Notes under the pieces: generated by a model
What the model was told of the DNA's origin: nothing
The model's input: the letters and a program-made list of their open reading frames with translations, nothing else
The model's database searches: none
Program-made: the position numbers and the translations under genes
DNA from: Microbacterium ulmi
Lineage (GTDB): Bacteria; Actinomycetota; Actinomycetes; Actinomycetales; Microbacteriaceae
Direction: 5' to 3'
Assembly (NCBI RefSeq): GCF_011759705.1
Contig: NZ_JAAOZF010000001.1
Span: forward strand, 1,113,152 to 1,177,151
DNA: 64,000 bases
In this document: one piece after another, positions 29,553 through 36,958 of the stretch
Layout: each line of letters begins with the position of its first letter
How positions within the stretch are numbered: position 1 is the first letter of the stretch

Positions 29553-30383
29553 TCAGCGAGCGGATGCCGCCGCCGACTCGATGAGCCTCGACGTCGCACG
29601 ACTGTGCGAGATGAAGGCGACGTGCGAGGCGTCGATCTCGACGGTGTGCGATCCCGCCCGCTCGGCGAAGAAGCGCTCGGCGACGGGGGAGATCGCCTTG
29701 TCCTCGCCGGAGACCTGATACCAGCTCGGGATGGTCTTCCACGCCGGCGTCTTCGAGGGCTCGCCGAACACGGCAGCCGCGACGGGGCGCTGTCGCGCGG
29801 CCATCCTCGTCGCCACGGACTTCGACAGGTCGGCCGCGAAGATCTCCCGGAACCGCCCGGGATCGATGGACACCTCGTACTCGCCGTCGGCGAACTCCCG
29901 GCTCACCAGCGCGTCGGGCGTGAGGGCCGCGCCCGGGTAGGCGACGGGATCGGCGAACTGGCCGAGGACCTCGCCCTCGTCGGGCACGAACGCGGCGACG
30001 TAGACGAGCGCCGTCACGTTGGCGGCTCCCGTCGCCGCGTTCGTGATGACGGCACCGCCGTAGGAATGGCCGACCAGGACGACCGGCCCCTCCGTCGCGT
30101 CGATGATCCTGCGCACGTAGGCCGAGTCGGACGCGAGCCCGCGCAGCGGGTTCGCGAGGGCGAGCACGGGGTAGCCCTCGTGCTGCAGGATGCCGATCAC
30201 GTCGTCCCATCCGCCCGCATCGGCGAAGGCTCCGTGCACGAGCAGGATGGTCGGTCGTGCCTGCGGACTCCCCCGCGACGCCGAAGGATCGGCCGCCGCC
30301 GCGGTGGCTGCAGTCATGGCCAGCATCGCGGTCGCCCCGAGGGCGACGGCGGAGCCGGCTGCGAAGCGTGCTGAGGGTGTCAT
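29553..30383 (-). CDS. Secreted alpha/beta hydrolase
   Basis: 276 residues with a Sec signal peptide (RFAAGSAVALGATAMLAMTA, then Ala-rich cleavage region near residue 35). The mature part has the oxyanion strand TILLVHGAFADAGGWDDVIG, nucleophile elbow GHSYGG and a late His in EIDASHVAFISHS. This resembles the salicylate-esterase/EstX-like group of small hydrolases. The ATG follows GAGGAG. It is divergent from a TetR gene with a 19-bp perfect palindrome at its promoter. The substrate is unknown. Confidence 0.88.
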   Translation of the reverse strand: MTPSARFAAGSAVALGATAMLAMTAATAAAADPSASRGSPQARPTILLVHGAFADAGGWDDVIGILQHEGYPVLALANPLRGLASDSAYVRRIIDATEGPVVLVGHSYGGAVITNAATGAANVTALVYVAAFVPDEGEVLGQFADPVAYPGAALTPDALVSREFADGEYEVSIDPGRFREIFAADLSKSVATRMAARQRPVAAAVFGEPSKTPAWKTIPSWYQVSGEDKAISPVAERFFAERAGSHTVEIDASHVAFISHSRATSRLIESAAASAR

Positions 30384-30432
30384 GACGATCTCCTCTCGCT
30401 GCATCGTGCTGAACCGCACTGCCGGACAGCAC

Positions 30433-30451
30433 GTCGGACACATTGTCCGAC
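30433..30451. promoter_or_regulatory. 19-bp perfect palindrome, probable TetR operator
   Basis: GTCGGACA-CAT-TGTCCGAC in the divergent hydrolase/TetR region. It lies four bases downstream of a minus-strand TACACT (30455-30460) that fits as the hydrolase -10. Confidence 0.7.
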
Positions 30452-30525
30452 TTGAGTGTACATGCTGTACGGACACCATGTAGTGTCCTCAGCGCGCCGA
30501 GGCCGGCCATCGTGCTCCCCGCGGC

Positions 30526-30531
30526 TAGGAT
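30526..30531 (+). promoter_or_regulatory. Leaderless -10 box of the TetR gene
   Basis: TAGGAT, six bases (CCGGCT) before the GTG start at 30538. Confidence 0.55.
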
Positions 30532-30537
30532 CCGGCT

Positions 30538-31176
30538 GTGGCCTCCATCACCCGTCGACCCGCGACAGCGAAGCGCCGAGCCTCGGCGGAGGCTGAGATC
30601 CTCGCCGCGACGCACCGCCTGCTCACCGCCGGATCGAGCTTCACGGAGCTCGGGGTGCAGCGGATCGCCGACGAGGCAGGCGTCGCGCGGTCCACCTTCT
30701 ACATGCACTTCCCCGACAAGAGCGCGCTTCTCGTGCGGCTCGCCTCGACGACGCTGACGACGTCGTTCGGCATCACCTCCGCGTGGCGACCCGCCGACGG
30801 GCTCGAAGCGCTCGAGGCCGTCTTCACCCAGGTCGTCGCCTATTACCGGGAGCAGTCGGCCGTGCTCCTCGCGATCCACGAGGTCGCCACGTACGACACG
30901 ACGGTGCGCGAGTTCTGGCGCGGGCAGCTCGCCCTGTTCACCGACTCCACGATCGCGGTGCTCCGCGAGGAGCAGGCCGTCGGCGACGCGGACGCAGCGG
31001 TCGACGCCGACCTCGCGGGCAGGCTCGTCGTCGTCGGCGGCGAGCGCGCCATCCTCGACCACATCGGCCTGCAGGACGAGCGCCGGGATGCGGCGTTCGT
31101 GCGCGAGCTCGCCTCGACGTGGTGGTACGGCGTCTACCGGCGCCCGAGCGACGCGCGCGCCGCAGCGCCCGAGTGA
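30538..31176 (+). CDS. TetR-family regulator
   Basis: 212 residues, GTG start. Helix-turn-helix in ELGVQRIADEAGVARSTFYM then HFPDKSALLVRLAS, preceded by a basic N-terminal arm (RRPATAKRRASAEAEILAAT). The C-terminal ligand domain has TetR_C-like YREQSAVLLAIHEVATYD and a tryptophan-rich end (ASTWWYGVYRRP). Divergence and the shared palindrome suggest that it represses the secreted hydrolase. Confidence 0.88.
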   Translation: MASITRRPATAKRRASAEAEILAATHRLLTAGSSFTELGVQRIADEAGVARSTFYMHFPDKSALLVRLASTTLTTSFGITSAWRPADGLEALEAVFTQVVAYYREQSAVLLAIHEVATYDTTVREFWRGQLALFTDSTIAVLREEQAVGDADAAVDADLAGRLVVVGGERAILDHIGLQDERRDAAFVRELASTWWYGVYRRPSDARAAAPE

Positions 31177-31182
31177 GCGGGC

Positions 31183-32388
31183 TCAGGCCTGCGGCGCGGC
31201 GCGCTGCCGCGCTCGGCGCGCCCGCTGGCGCCTCCCGGCCCAGCGCGCGAACGCGACCGAGTCGGGGATGCGGGTCAGCAGCGGCCCGACGACGATCGTG
31301 ATGAGCACGTACGCCGTCGCCAGCGCCGCCAGAGAGGGCTCGACCCCGGCGCCGACGGCGAGCCCCGCGATGACGATCGAGAACTCCCCGCGGGGAGTGA
31401 GGGCGAAGCCCGCGCGCCAGCGGCCTGCCTCGGCGATCCCCGCCTTCCGCGCCGCGAACCAGCCGGTCGCGATCTTCGTCGCCATCGTCACGACCGCGAG
31501 CACGGCAGCCGGCACGAGCACCGGCACGAGGTCGGCCGGGTCGGTCGAGAGGCCGAAGAAGAGGAAGAACACGGCCGCGAACAGGTCGCGCAGAGGCGCG
31601 AGGAGGCGCTCCGCGTGCTCGGCCGCAGGGCCCGAGATCGCGATGCCGACGAGGAACGCGCCGACGGCGGCCGACACATTCGCCTGCGACGCGAGCCCCG
31701 CCACGAGGAGCGTGACCCCGAGCACCGTGAGCAGGAGCACCTCGGGATCCTTCGACCAGATGAGCCGCGAGACGAACGTCCCGTGCCGGAGCGCGACGTA
31801 GAGGATCGCGACGACGCACGCGACGGCGACGCCCACAGAGAGCGTGGCCCTGCCGATGTCGAGGCCCACGAGGAGCGCCGTGAGGATGGGGAGGTAGAAC
31901 GCCATCGCGAGGTCCTCGATCACGAGGATCGACAGGACGGTGGGGGTCTCGCGGTTGGCGAGGCGGCCGAGGTCCTGCAGGAGCTTCGCGATGACGCCGG
32001 ACGACGACGCCCACGTGATGCCGGCGAGCGCGACGGCGGCGACGGGCCCCCATCCCAGCACGAGCGCGATGAGCGCGCCCGGCACGGCGTTGAGCACCAT
32101 GTCGATCAGCCCGGCGAACTTCGAGCGGCGCAGATTCGAGACGAGCTCGCGCGCGTTGAACTCGAGGCCCAGCATGACCAGCAGGAGGATGACGCCGATG
32201 TCGGCGCCGATCGAGATGAACTCCTCTCCCTGACGGAAGGGGAAGAAGCCCCCCTTCCCGAAGGCCAGGCCGCCGAGGAGGATCAGGGGGATCGCGGAGA
32301 TGCCGAGCCACGACGCGAACCGGCCGAGGAGGCCGATCCCGAGCAAGAGCGCGCCGATCTCGATCAGGACGAGCGCGCCGTGTTCCAT
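31183..32388 (-). CDS. Cation:proton antiporter (CPA2, KhtU-like)
   Basis: 401 residues with ~12 hydrophobic segments of the Na+/H+ exchanger fold. Recognisable blocks are VILLLVMLGLEFNARELVSN, ITWASSSGVIAKLLQDLGRL, VLSILVIEDLAMAFYLPIL (the conserved acidic pair in the core) and FALTPRGEFSIVIAGLAVGA. It lacks the TrkA-N domain of KefB; its regulatory TrkA-C domain is encoded by the gene upstream (nine-base gap), as in Bacillus KhtTU and AmhMT, which export K+ or NH4+ in exchange for protons. Confidence 0.9.
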   Translation of the reverse strand: MEHGALVLIEIGALLLGIGLLGRFASWLGISAIPLILLGGLAFGKGGFFPFRQGEEFISIGADIGVILLLVMLGLEFNARELVSNLRRSKFAGLIDMVLNAVPGALIALVLGWGPVAAVALAGITWASSSGVIAKLLQDLGRLANRETPTVLSILVIEDLAMAFYLPILTALLVGLDIGRATLSVGVAVACVVAILYVALRHGTFVSRLIWSKDPEVLLLTVLGVTLLVAGLASQANVSAAVGAFLVGIAISGPAAEHAERLLAPLRDLFAAVFFLFFGLSTDPADLVPVLVPAAVLAVVTMATKIATGWFAARKAGIAEAGRWRAGFALTPRGEFSIVIAGLAVGAGVEPSLAALATAYVLITIVVGPLLTRIPDSVAFARWAGRRQRARRARQRAAPQA

Positions 32389-32397
32389 CCGCCTGCG

Positions 32398-32886
32398 TCA
32401 GCTTCCGCCGACGATCTGCACGAGCTTGTCGAGTCCTTCGCGGGTTCCCACCGCGACGAGCAGATCTCCCGCGTTGAGCACGTCCGCCGGCTCGGGGGCG
32501 GGGAGCACACCAGTCTCGCGGATGATCGCGACGATGTAGCACCGCGTGCGCGTGCGCGCCTTCGTGTCGCCGAGCGGCCGACCGACGAAGGGCGAGTCGG
32601 CGCGCACGGGGATCTGCTCCGTGAACAGCCCGGCGAGGCGGTCGCGCATCTCCGCGAGCTGCGTCAGCATGAGCGATCCGCCCAGCACCTCGGCGAGCGC
32701 GCTCGCCTCGTCGTCCGTCAGCTCGATCGTCTCGAGCGCGCGATCGGGGTCGTCCTCGTCGGCGATCGCGAGCTCGCGGTCGCCGTCTCGGAAGCTCACG
32801 ACCGACAGCCGACGTCCCGACTCGGTCAGGATGTCGTGCCGCACCCCTATCCCGGGGAGCTCGGCGCGCTCCACATGCACTGGCAT
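32398..32886 (-). CDS. TrkA-C regulatory subunit (KhtT-like)
   Basis: 162 residues. An N-terminal ~85-residue domain (HVERAELPGIGVRHDILTES, then RLSVVSFRDGDREL) resembles the KhtT N-terminal domain. It is followed by a TrkA_C (RCK_C) module with EQIPVRADSPFVGRPLGD and ADVLNAGDLLVAVGTREGLD. It would gate the adjacent antiporter in response to nucleotides or pH. The inner ATG was selected because upstream codons are Arg/Ala-rich and unlike the family; CATGAT lies six bases before it. Confidence 0.85.
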   Translation of the reverse strand: MPVHVERAELPGIGVRHDILTESGRRLSVVSFRDGDRELAIADEDDPDRALETIELTDDEASALAEVLGGSLMLTQLAEMRDRLAGLFTEQIPVRADSPFVGRPLGDTKARTRTRCYIVAIIRETGVLPAPEPADVLNAGDLLVAVGTREGLDKLVQIVGGS

Positions 32887-33045
32887 GCGTACATCATGGC
32901 ACCCGGCAGGTCTGCCGGTCCGGGCTCGCGCACCGCGGCATCGTGCTTCCCGCCCCCGGACGCGGTGAGCGGTTAGCCTGGGCACGCACCGCGACGACGC
33001 GATGCGCGCGGCGGCGACACCCGCCGTTCACCGAAGGATTCCAGA

Positions 33046-34497
33046 GTGAGCGACATGAACTCCCCCGAACAGGACGGACGCTCCGACCGCGACGTGCCCG
33101 AACCGATCCTCTCGACCGCCGCGCTGGACACCCGGGGGCTCGACGACACGCGCGTGCCGCGCAGGCAGGTCGTGTCGTGGGCCCTGTGGGACTGGGCGAC
33201 GCAGCCGTTCAACTCCGTCATCCTGACGTTCGTCTTCGTCTCGCTGTATCTCGTCTCGGACAGCTTCCTGCCCGCCGAGGTCGCCGCGCAGAACGCCGAC
33301 GGCAGCCTCGTGTGCTCGCGTACGGCGGATGCCGCGACGCAGTACTGCCAGGGACTGTCGAACCTCGCCGAATGGTACGGGTGGGTGACGTTCGCCGCGG
33401 GCATCCTGATCCTGCTGCTCGCGCCCGTGCTCGGCCAGCGGGCGGATGCGCGCGGCAACAAGAAGCGCTGGGTCGTCGGCGCAACGGCCGTGCTGGCGCT
33501 TCTGCAGTTCGGCCTCTTCTTCGTGTACGCGGAGCCCGCGTACTTCTGGCTGGGCGCGATCCTCGTCGCGCTCGGCTCGGTCACGTCGGAGATCGCGGGC
33601 GTCAACTACAACGCCATGCTCGTGCAGGTCTCGACGCCGCGCACGATCGGCCGGGTGAGCGGTCTCGGCTGGGGGCTCGGGTACATCGGCGGCATCCTCG
33701 CGCTCGTCCTCGTCGTGGTTCTCAACGCCGTGGGCTGGTTCGGCCTCGACGTGTCGGGCGGGTTCGCGTACCGGCTCATCGCGGTCGGCGCCGCCGTCTG
33801 GACGGTCGTGTTCGCGCTGCCGTTCGTGTTCAACGTGCCCGAGGCGCCCGCGCGCGACGACCGCCCCGCCGTCGGCTTCTTCCGCAGCTACGTCGTGCTC
33901 GTCAAGGACATCGTCGCCCTCTTCAAGGTCCACCGGTCGACGTTCTGGTTCCTCATCGCGAGCGCCGTCTATCGTGACGGCCTCGCGGGGGTGTTCGCCT
34001 TCGGCGGGGTCCTCGCCGCCGTCTCGTTCGGATTCACCTCGAACGAGGTCATCCTCTTCGGGATCGCGCTCAATCTCGTCGCAGGCGTCTCGACGATCCT
34101 CGCCGGCATGCTCGACGACCGCTTCGGCGCGAGGGCGGTCATCGTCACGGCGCTGTCGATCCTCATCGCGAGCGCGCTGTTCGTCTTCCTGTTCCGCGAG
34201 GAGGGCAAGGCCGTGTTCTGGGTCGGCGGCATCATCCTGTCGGCGGCCGTGGGGCCCGCGCAGGCCTCGAGCCGCGCGCTGCTCGCTCGCGTGACCCCGG
34301 AGAACATGCAGGGCGAGATCTTCGGCCTCTATGCGACGACGGGTCGCGTCATGAGCTTCCTGTCTCCGCTGCTGTGGTCGGCGTTCATCGCGGCCTTCGG
34401 CGCGACGCATTTCGGCATCCTGGGCATCACGATCGTCCTCGCGGTCGGGCTCGTGCTGCTGCTGCTCGTGAAGCTCCCGAAGCACGAGCGCGTCTAG
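33046..34497 (+). CDS. Atg22/UMF1-type MFS transporter
   Basis: 483 residues, ~12 hydrophobic segments. The N-terminal QVVSWALWDWATQPFNSVIL signature is that of the UMF1/Atg22 family (vacuolar amino-acid effluxers in yeast; bacterial members uncharacterised). Motif-A-like LLAPVLGQRADARGNKKRWV and the second-half VGPAQASSRALLARVTPENM match the family. The GTG at 33046 is preceded by GAAGGA at seven-base spacing. A polar ~35-residue periplasmic loop with two cysteines follows the first helix. Confidence 0.88.
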   Translation: MSDMNSPEQDGRSDRDVPEPILSTAALDTRGLDDTRVPRRQVVSWALWDWATQPFNSVILTFVFVSLYLVSDSFLPAEVAAQNADGSLVCSRTADAATQYCQGLSNLAEWYGWVTFAAGILILLLAPVLGQRADARGNKKRWVVGATAVLALLQFGLFFVYAEPAYFWLGAILVALGSVTSEIAGVNYNAMLVQVSTPRTIGRVSGLGWGLGYIGGILALVLVVVLNAVGWFGLDVSGGFAYRLIAVGAAVWTVVFALPFVFNVPEAPARDDRPAVGFFRSYVVLVKDIVALFKVHRSTFWFLIASAVYRDGLAGVFAFGGVLAAVSFGFTSNEVILFGIALNLVAGVSTILAGMLDDRFGARAVIVTALSILIASALFVFLFREEGKAVFWVGGIILSAAVGPAQASSRALLARVTPENMQGEIFGLYATTGRVMSFLSPLLWSAFIAAFGATHFGILGITIVLAVGLVLLLLVKLPKHERV

Positions 34498-34501
34498 CGC
34501 G

Positions 34502-35107
34502 TCAGTCGCGCCGCCACGCGTCGGCGAGCTTCGCGAGCAGGCGGGCGAGCTCGGCGCGCTCGTCGTCCGTGAACCCCTCGAGGGCGCTCGCGAGCGTCGC
34601 CCGCCGATCGCCGTGGAACCTCCGCACGTGGGCCGCCCCGTCGTCGGTGAGGACGATGCGCGTGCGCCGCGCGTCGTCGGGATCGGCCTCCCGCCGCGCG
34701 AGCCCGAGGTCGACGGCCTGCTGCACGAGACGCGAGGCGCGCGGCTGATCGACGCCGACCGCCTCGGCGACCTCTCCGACCGACAGGGGCCCGGATGCCG
34801 AGGCCAGCGCCTCGAGCATGCGGCCGAGCGCGGGTCCGCCCATGCGGCGGCCTCGCGGACCGCCCATCCCCCAGTCGCCCCGCCCTCCGTGCGCGCCGCC
34901 CGTCCACGGGAACCCTTCGGGCGGGCCCTGGTGCGGACCGCCGTGGTGGTGTCCCGCGTGGGGCCCGCCGCGCGCCCAGGGCGGGCCGTCGCCCGGCGCG
35001 GCATCCCACGGCGCGCGCGGTCGGCGTGCGCGCAGGCGAGCGAGCGCCGCGGCGATCGCGTCGACGGGATCGGCTGCGCCGGAGTCTGCGGGGCCACGCG
35101 GAGTCAT
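34502..35107 (-). CDS. MarR-family regulator with His/Gly/Pro-rich N-terminal region
   Basis: 201 residues. Residues ~45-90 are low-complexity and His/Gly/Pro-rich (WARGGPHAGHHHGGPHQGPP, FPWTGGAHGGRGDWGMGG), with at least six histidines in a metal-chelator-like cluster. The C-terminal ~110 residues are a MarR winged helix (PLSVGEVAEAVGVDQPRASR, LVQQAVDLGLARREADPDDA). The ATG is six bases after TAAATT. It is divergent from another His-rich winged-helix gene with a CATG-box array between. Metal-responsive control is an inference from composition. Confidence 0.82.
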   Translation of the reverse strand: MTPRGPADSGAADPVDAIAAALARLRARRPRAPWDAAPGDGPPWARGGPHAGHHHGGPHQGPPEGFPWTGGAHGGRGDWGMGGPRGRRMGGPALGRMLEALASASGPLSVGEVAEAVGVDQPRASRLVQQAVDLGLARREADPDDARRTRIVLTDDGAAHVRRFHGDRRATLASALEGFTDDERAELARLLAKLADAWRRD

Positions 35108-35113
35108 GCCTCG

Positions 35114-35119
35114 AATTTA
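35114..35119 (-). promoter_or_regulatory. Leaderless -10 box of the His-rich marR gene
   Basis: TAAATT on the minus strand, six bases (CGAGGC) before the ATG; it overlaps the first operator arm. Confidence 0.5.
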
Positions 35120-35181
35120 CATGCGACTTGACATGTAACCACAATCCATGTCACACTGCATATACATGCAATAAGACATGT
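35117..35181. promoter_or_regulatory. Array of CATG operator boxes between divergent marR-like genes
   Basis: Five CATG-centred boxes (at 35120, 35132, 35147, 35165, 35177) with T/A-rich flanks. The first two form TTACATG-N8-CATGTAA (35117-35138), and TGCAT-ATAC-ATGCA (35157-35170) is another symmetrical pair. A plus-strand TTGACA (35128-35133) lies inside. The AT richness contrasts sharply with the surroundings. Confidence 0.65.
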
Positions 35182-35248
35182 ACTCGACGGGCTCCCGTCC
35201 CGTCCACACGAACCGGCGGCCCCCCGGCCGCCCGCGAAAGGACTTCAC

Positions 35249-35971
35249 ATGAACACCGACAACACTCAGCACCCCCGCCCGTTCGGCTACTGGCTCCGCG
35301 CCGTAGACGCCCTCATCACGCGCGAGTTCGCGCAGGCCTTCGAGGCCGAGGAGGCCACCCGCCGCGACTGGCGGCTCCTCAACGCACTCTCCGGCGACGT
35401 CGAGATCCCCGGCTTCGTCGAGCGTCTCGCCCGCAAGGGCCGCCGTCTCGACGGACTCGTCGAGCGCGGCTGGATCGGCGAGACCGACGGCGCCTGGACG
35501 CTCACCGACGAAGGCCGCGCGGCCAAGGAGCGCCTCGGCGCGATCGTCGACGGCATCCGCACGCGCGTCGCCGGCGCCGTGCCGCCCGAGGACTTCGCCA
35601 CGACGATGGCCTCGCTCGAGGCGATCGCGCGCGAGCTCGGCTGGGACGAGGAGATGCGCCTCCCTCGCCGCGGACGCTCCGGCTCCGGCCCGCGCGGACG
35701 CGGCTTCCGCCCGGGGTTCGGGTTCCGGCCCGGCTTCGGTCGCGGGTTCGCAGACGACCAGGACGCCGACGAGGCGATCCACCACGGATTCGGCCCCGGC
35801 TTCCGCCACGGCTTCGCCCACGCGCAGCACCGTGGCTTCGGCCGCGGTGAGCACGGCTGCCACGGCGAGCGCAGCGACCACCGCGGACACGGCACGCACC
35901 ACGCGGAGCACGCGTACGAGCGCGGCTTCGAGGCCGGTTTCGCACGCGGTCGCGACGCCCACAGCGCCTGA
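35249..35971 (+). CDS. Winged-helix (PadR/MarR-like) protein with Arg/Gly/Phe/His-rich tail
   Basis: 240 residues. Residues 1-~135 resemble a MarR-type winged helix: PFGYWLRAVDALITREFAQA, then WRLLNALSGDVEIP, then VERGWIGETDGAWTLTDEGR as wing. The last ~90 residues are a tail of repeated (R/G)GF modules (RGFRPGFGFRPGFGRGF, HHGFGPGFRHGFAHAQHRGF) and histidine clusters (HGCHGERSDHRGHGTHH), like a metal sponge. AAAGGA precedes the ATG. A strong terminator follows. Confidence 0.78.
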   Translation: MNTDNTQHPRPFGYWLRAVDALITREFAQAFEAEEATRRDWRLLNALSGDVEIPGFVERLARKGRRLDGLVERGWIGETDGAWTLTDEGRAAKERLGAIVDGIRTRVAGAVPPEDFATTMASLEAIARELGWDEEMRLPRRGRSGSGPRGRGFRPGFGFRPGFGRGFADDQDADEAIHHGFGPGFRHGFAHAQHRGFGRGEHGCHGERSDHRGHGTHHAEHAYERGFEAGFARGRDAHSA

Positions 35972-35988
35972 CCCGCGCCCGCACCGAT

Positions 35989-36022
35989 CCGAAGGGCACC
36001 GGCTCGCTCCGGTGCCCTTCGG
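35989..36022. terminator. Strong hairpin terminator after the His-rich winged-helix gene
   Basis: A perfect 14-bp stem CCGAAGGGCACCGG with its complement and a 6-base loop, 17 bases after the stop codon. Confidence 0.85.
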
Positions 36023-36120
36023 CGTTCCCGACGCACGAGCCGGCGCCTCCGGCGGACCGGTCGCCGTCACGCGACGACACCGTCGTGCCCCCTGCTGCGG
36101 CCGCGAGGGACAATGAGCGG

Positions 36121-36834
36121 ATGCCGCATCCCGCCCTCCTCGCCGTCTCGCACGGCACGGGCTCCGCGGCCGGTCAGCGCGCTGTCCGCGCGCTCGTCGA
36201 CGCCGTCGCGGCGCATCTGCCCGACGTCGCCGTCCGGCTCGGCCACGTCGACGTGCAGCAGCCGGACGTCGCGGCATCCCTCGCGTCGCTGCCCGACGGA
36301 GAGCCCGTCGTGCTCGTGCCGCTCCTGCTCTCGGCGGGCTACCACGTCCGCGTCGACCTGCGGCGCGCGACCAGGGACCGCGCAGGCGTGACGGTGACGG
36401 GCGCGCTCGGTCCCGATCCGCGCCTGGCCGACGTGCTCGCGGAGCGCCTCGAGCGGGCCGGACTCACGGACGGCGACGCCGTCGTGCTCGCGGTCGCCGG
36501 GTCCAGCGACGCCCGCGCGAACGACGACTGCCGCGCCGTCGCCGCGCTGCTCGGCGAACGTCTCGCCCGCACCGTCGCCGTCGGCTTCCTCGCCGCCGCA
36601 GAGCCGAGGCTCGCGCGGGCGGTCGCCGAGGCGCGCGGAGATCGGGTCGTCGTCGGGTCGTACCTGCTCGCCCCCGGGTACTTCCACGACCTCGCCGTCC
36701 GCGAGGCCGGCGGGGCCGCCGTCGCGCGCCCCCTGCTCGACGACGACGAGCCCGCGGCATCCCTCGTGGAGCTCGTGCTCGATCGCTACCGCTCCGCCGT
36801 GGAGCCGGCCCTGGAGCGCGACTCCTCCGTGTGA
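36121..36834 (+). CDS. Sirohydrochlorin chelatase (CbiX/SirB type)
   Basis: 237 residues, two tandem chelatase half-domains. The first begins PALLAVSHGTGSAAGQRAV (metal-ligand His), with VVLVPLLLSAGYHVRVDL (second His). The second half begins DAVVLAVAGSSDARANDDCR, with VVVGSYLLAPGYFHDLAVRE. It would insert Fe2+ into sirohydrochlorin to make siroheme for the sulfite reductase encoded 125 bases downstream. The ATG is six bases after GACAAT, so probably leaderless; an earlier in-frame ATG lacks similarity. Confidence 0.88.
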   Translation: MPHPALLAVSHGTGSAAGQRAVRALVDAVAAHLPDVAVRLGHVDVQQPDVAASLASLPDGEPVVLVPLLLSAGYHVRVDLRRATRDRAGVTVTGALGPDPRLADVLAERLERAGLTDGDAVVLAVAGSSDARANDDCRAVAALLGERLARTVAVGFLAAAEPRLARAVAEARGDRVVVGSYLLAPGYFHDLAVREAGGAAVARPLLDDDEPAASLVELVLDRYRSAVEPALERDSSV

Positions 36835-36896
36835 CGAAGGGTTACGCCGCGTTCCCGCGCGTTTCATGAAGGATGCCGCGACCTGCGGCCCCTGCC

Positions 36897-36946
36897 TACA
36901 GTCGCCCAGTGGGCTCACGGGAGCCCGCGTCCGTGGATCGCGGACG
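36897..36946 (+). promoter_or_regulatory. Probable promoter and structured leader of the sulfite reductase operon
   Basis: TACAGT (36897-36902) could be a -10. It is followed by two small hairpins, GGGCTC-ACGG-GAGCCC (36911-36926) and CGTCCG-N7-CGGACG (36928-36946), then AGGAGG and the GTG. It does not match a riboswitch I recognise. Confidence 0.35.
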
Positions 36947-36958
36947 GCAGGAGGCAGG

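Noticed and set aside
36897..36946. Riboswitch before the sulfite reductase gene
   Set aside because: Two short hairpins are present, but I could not match SAM, cobalamin or other riboswitch cores; left as an uncertain structured leader.
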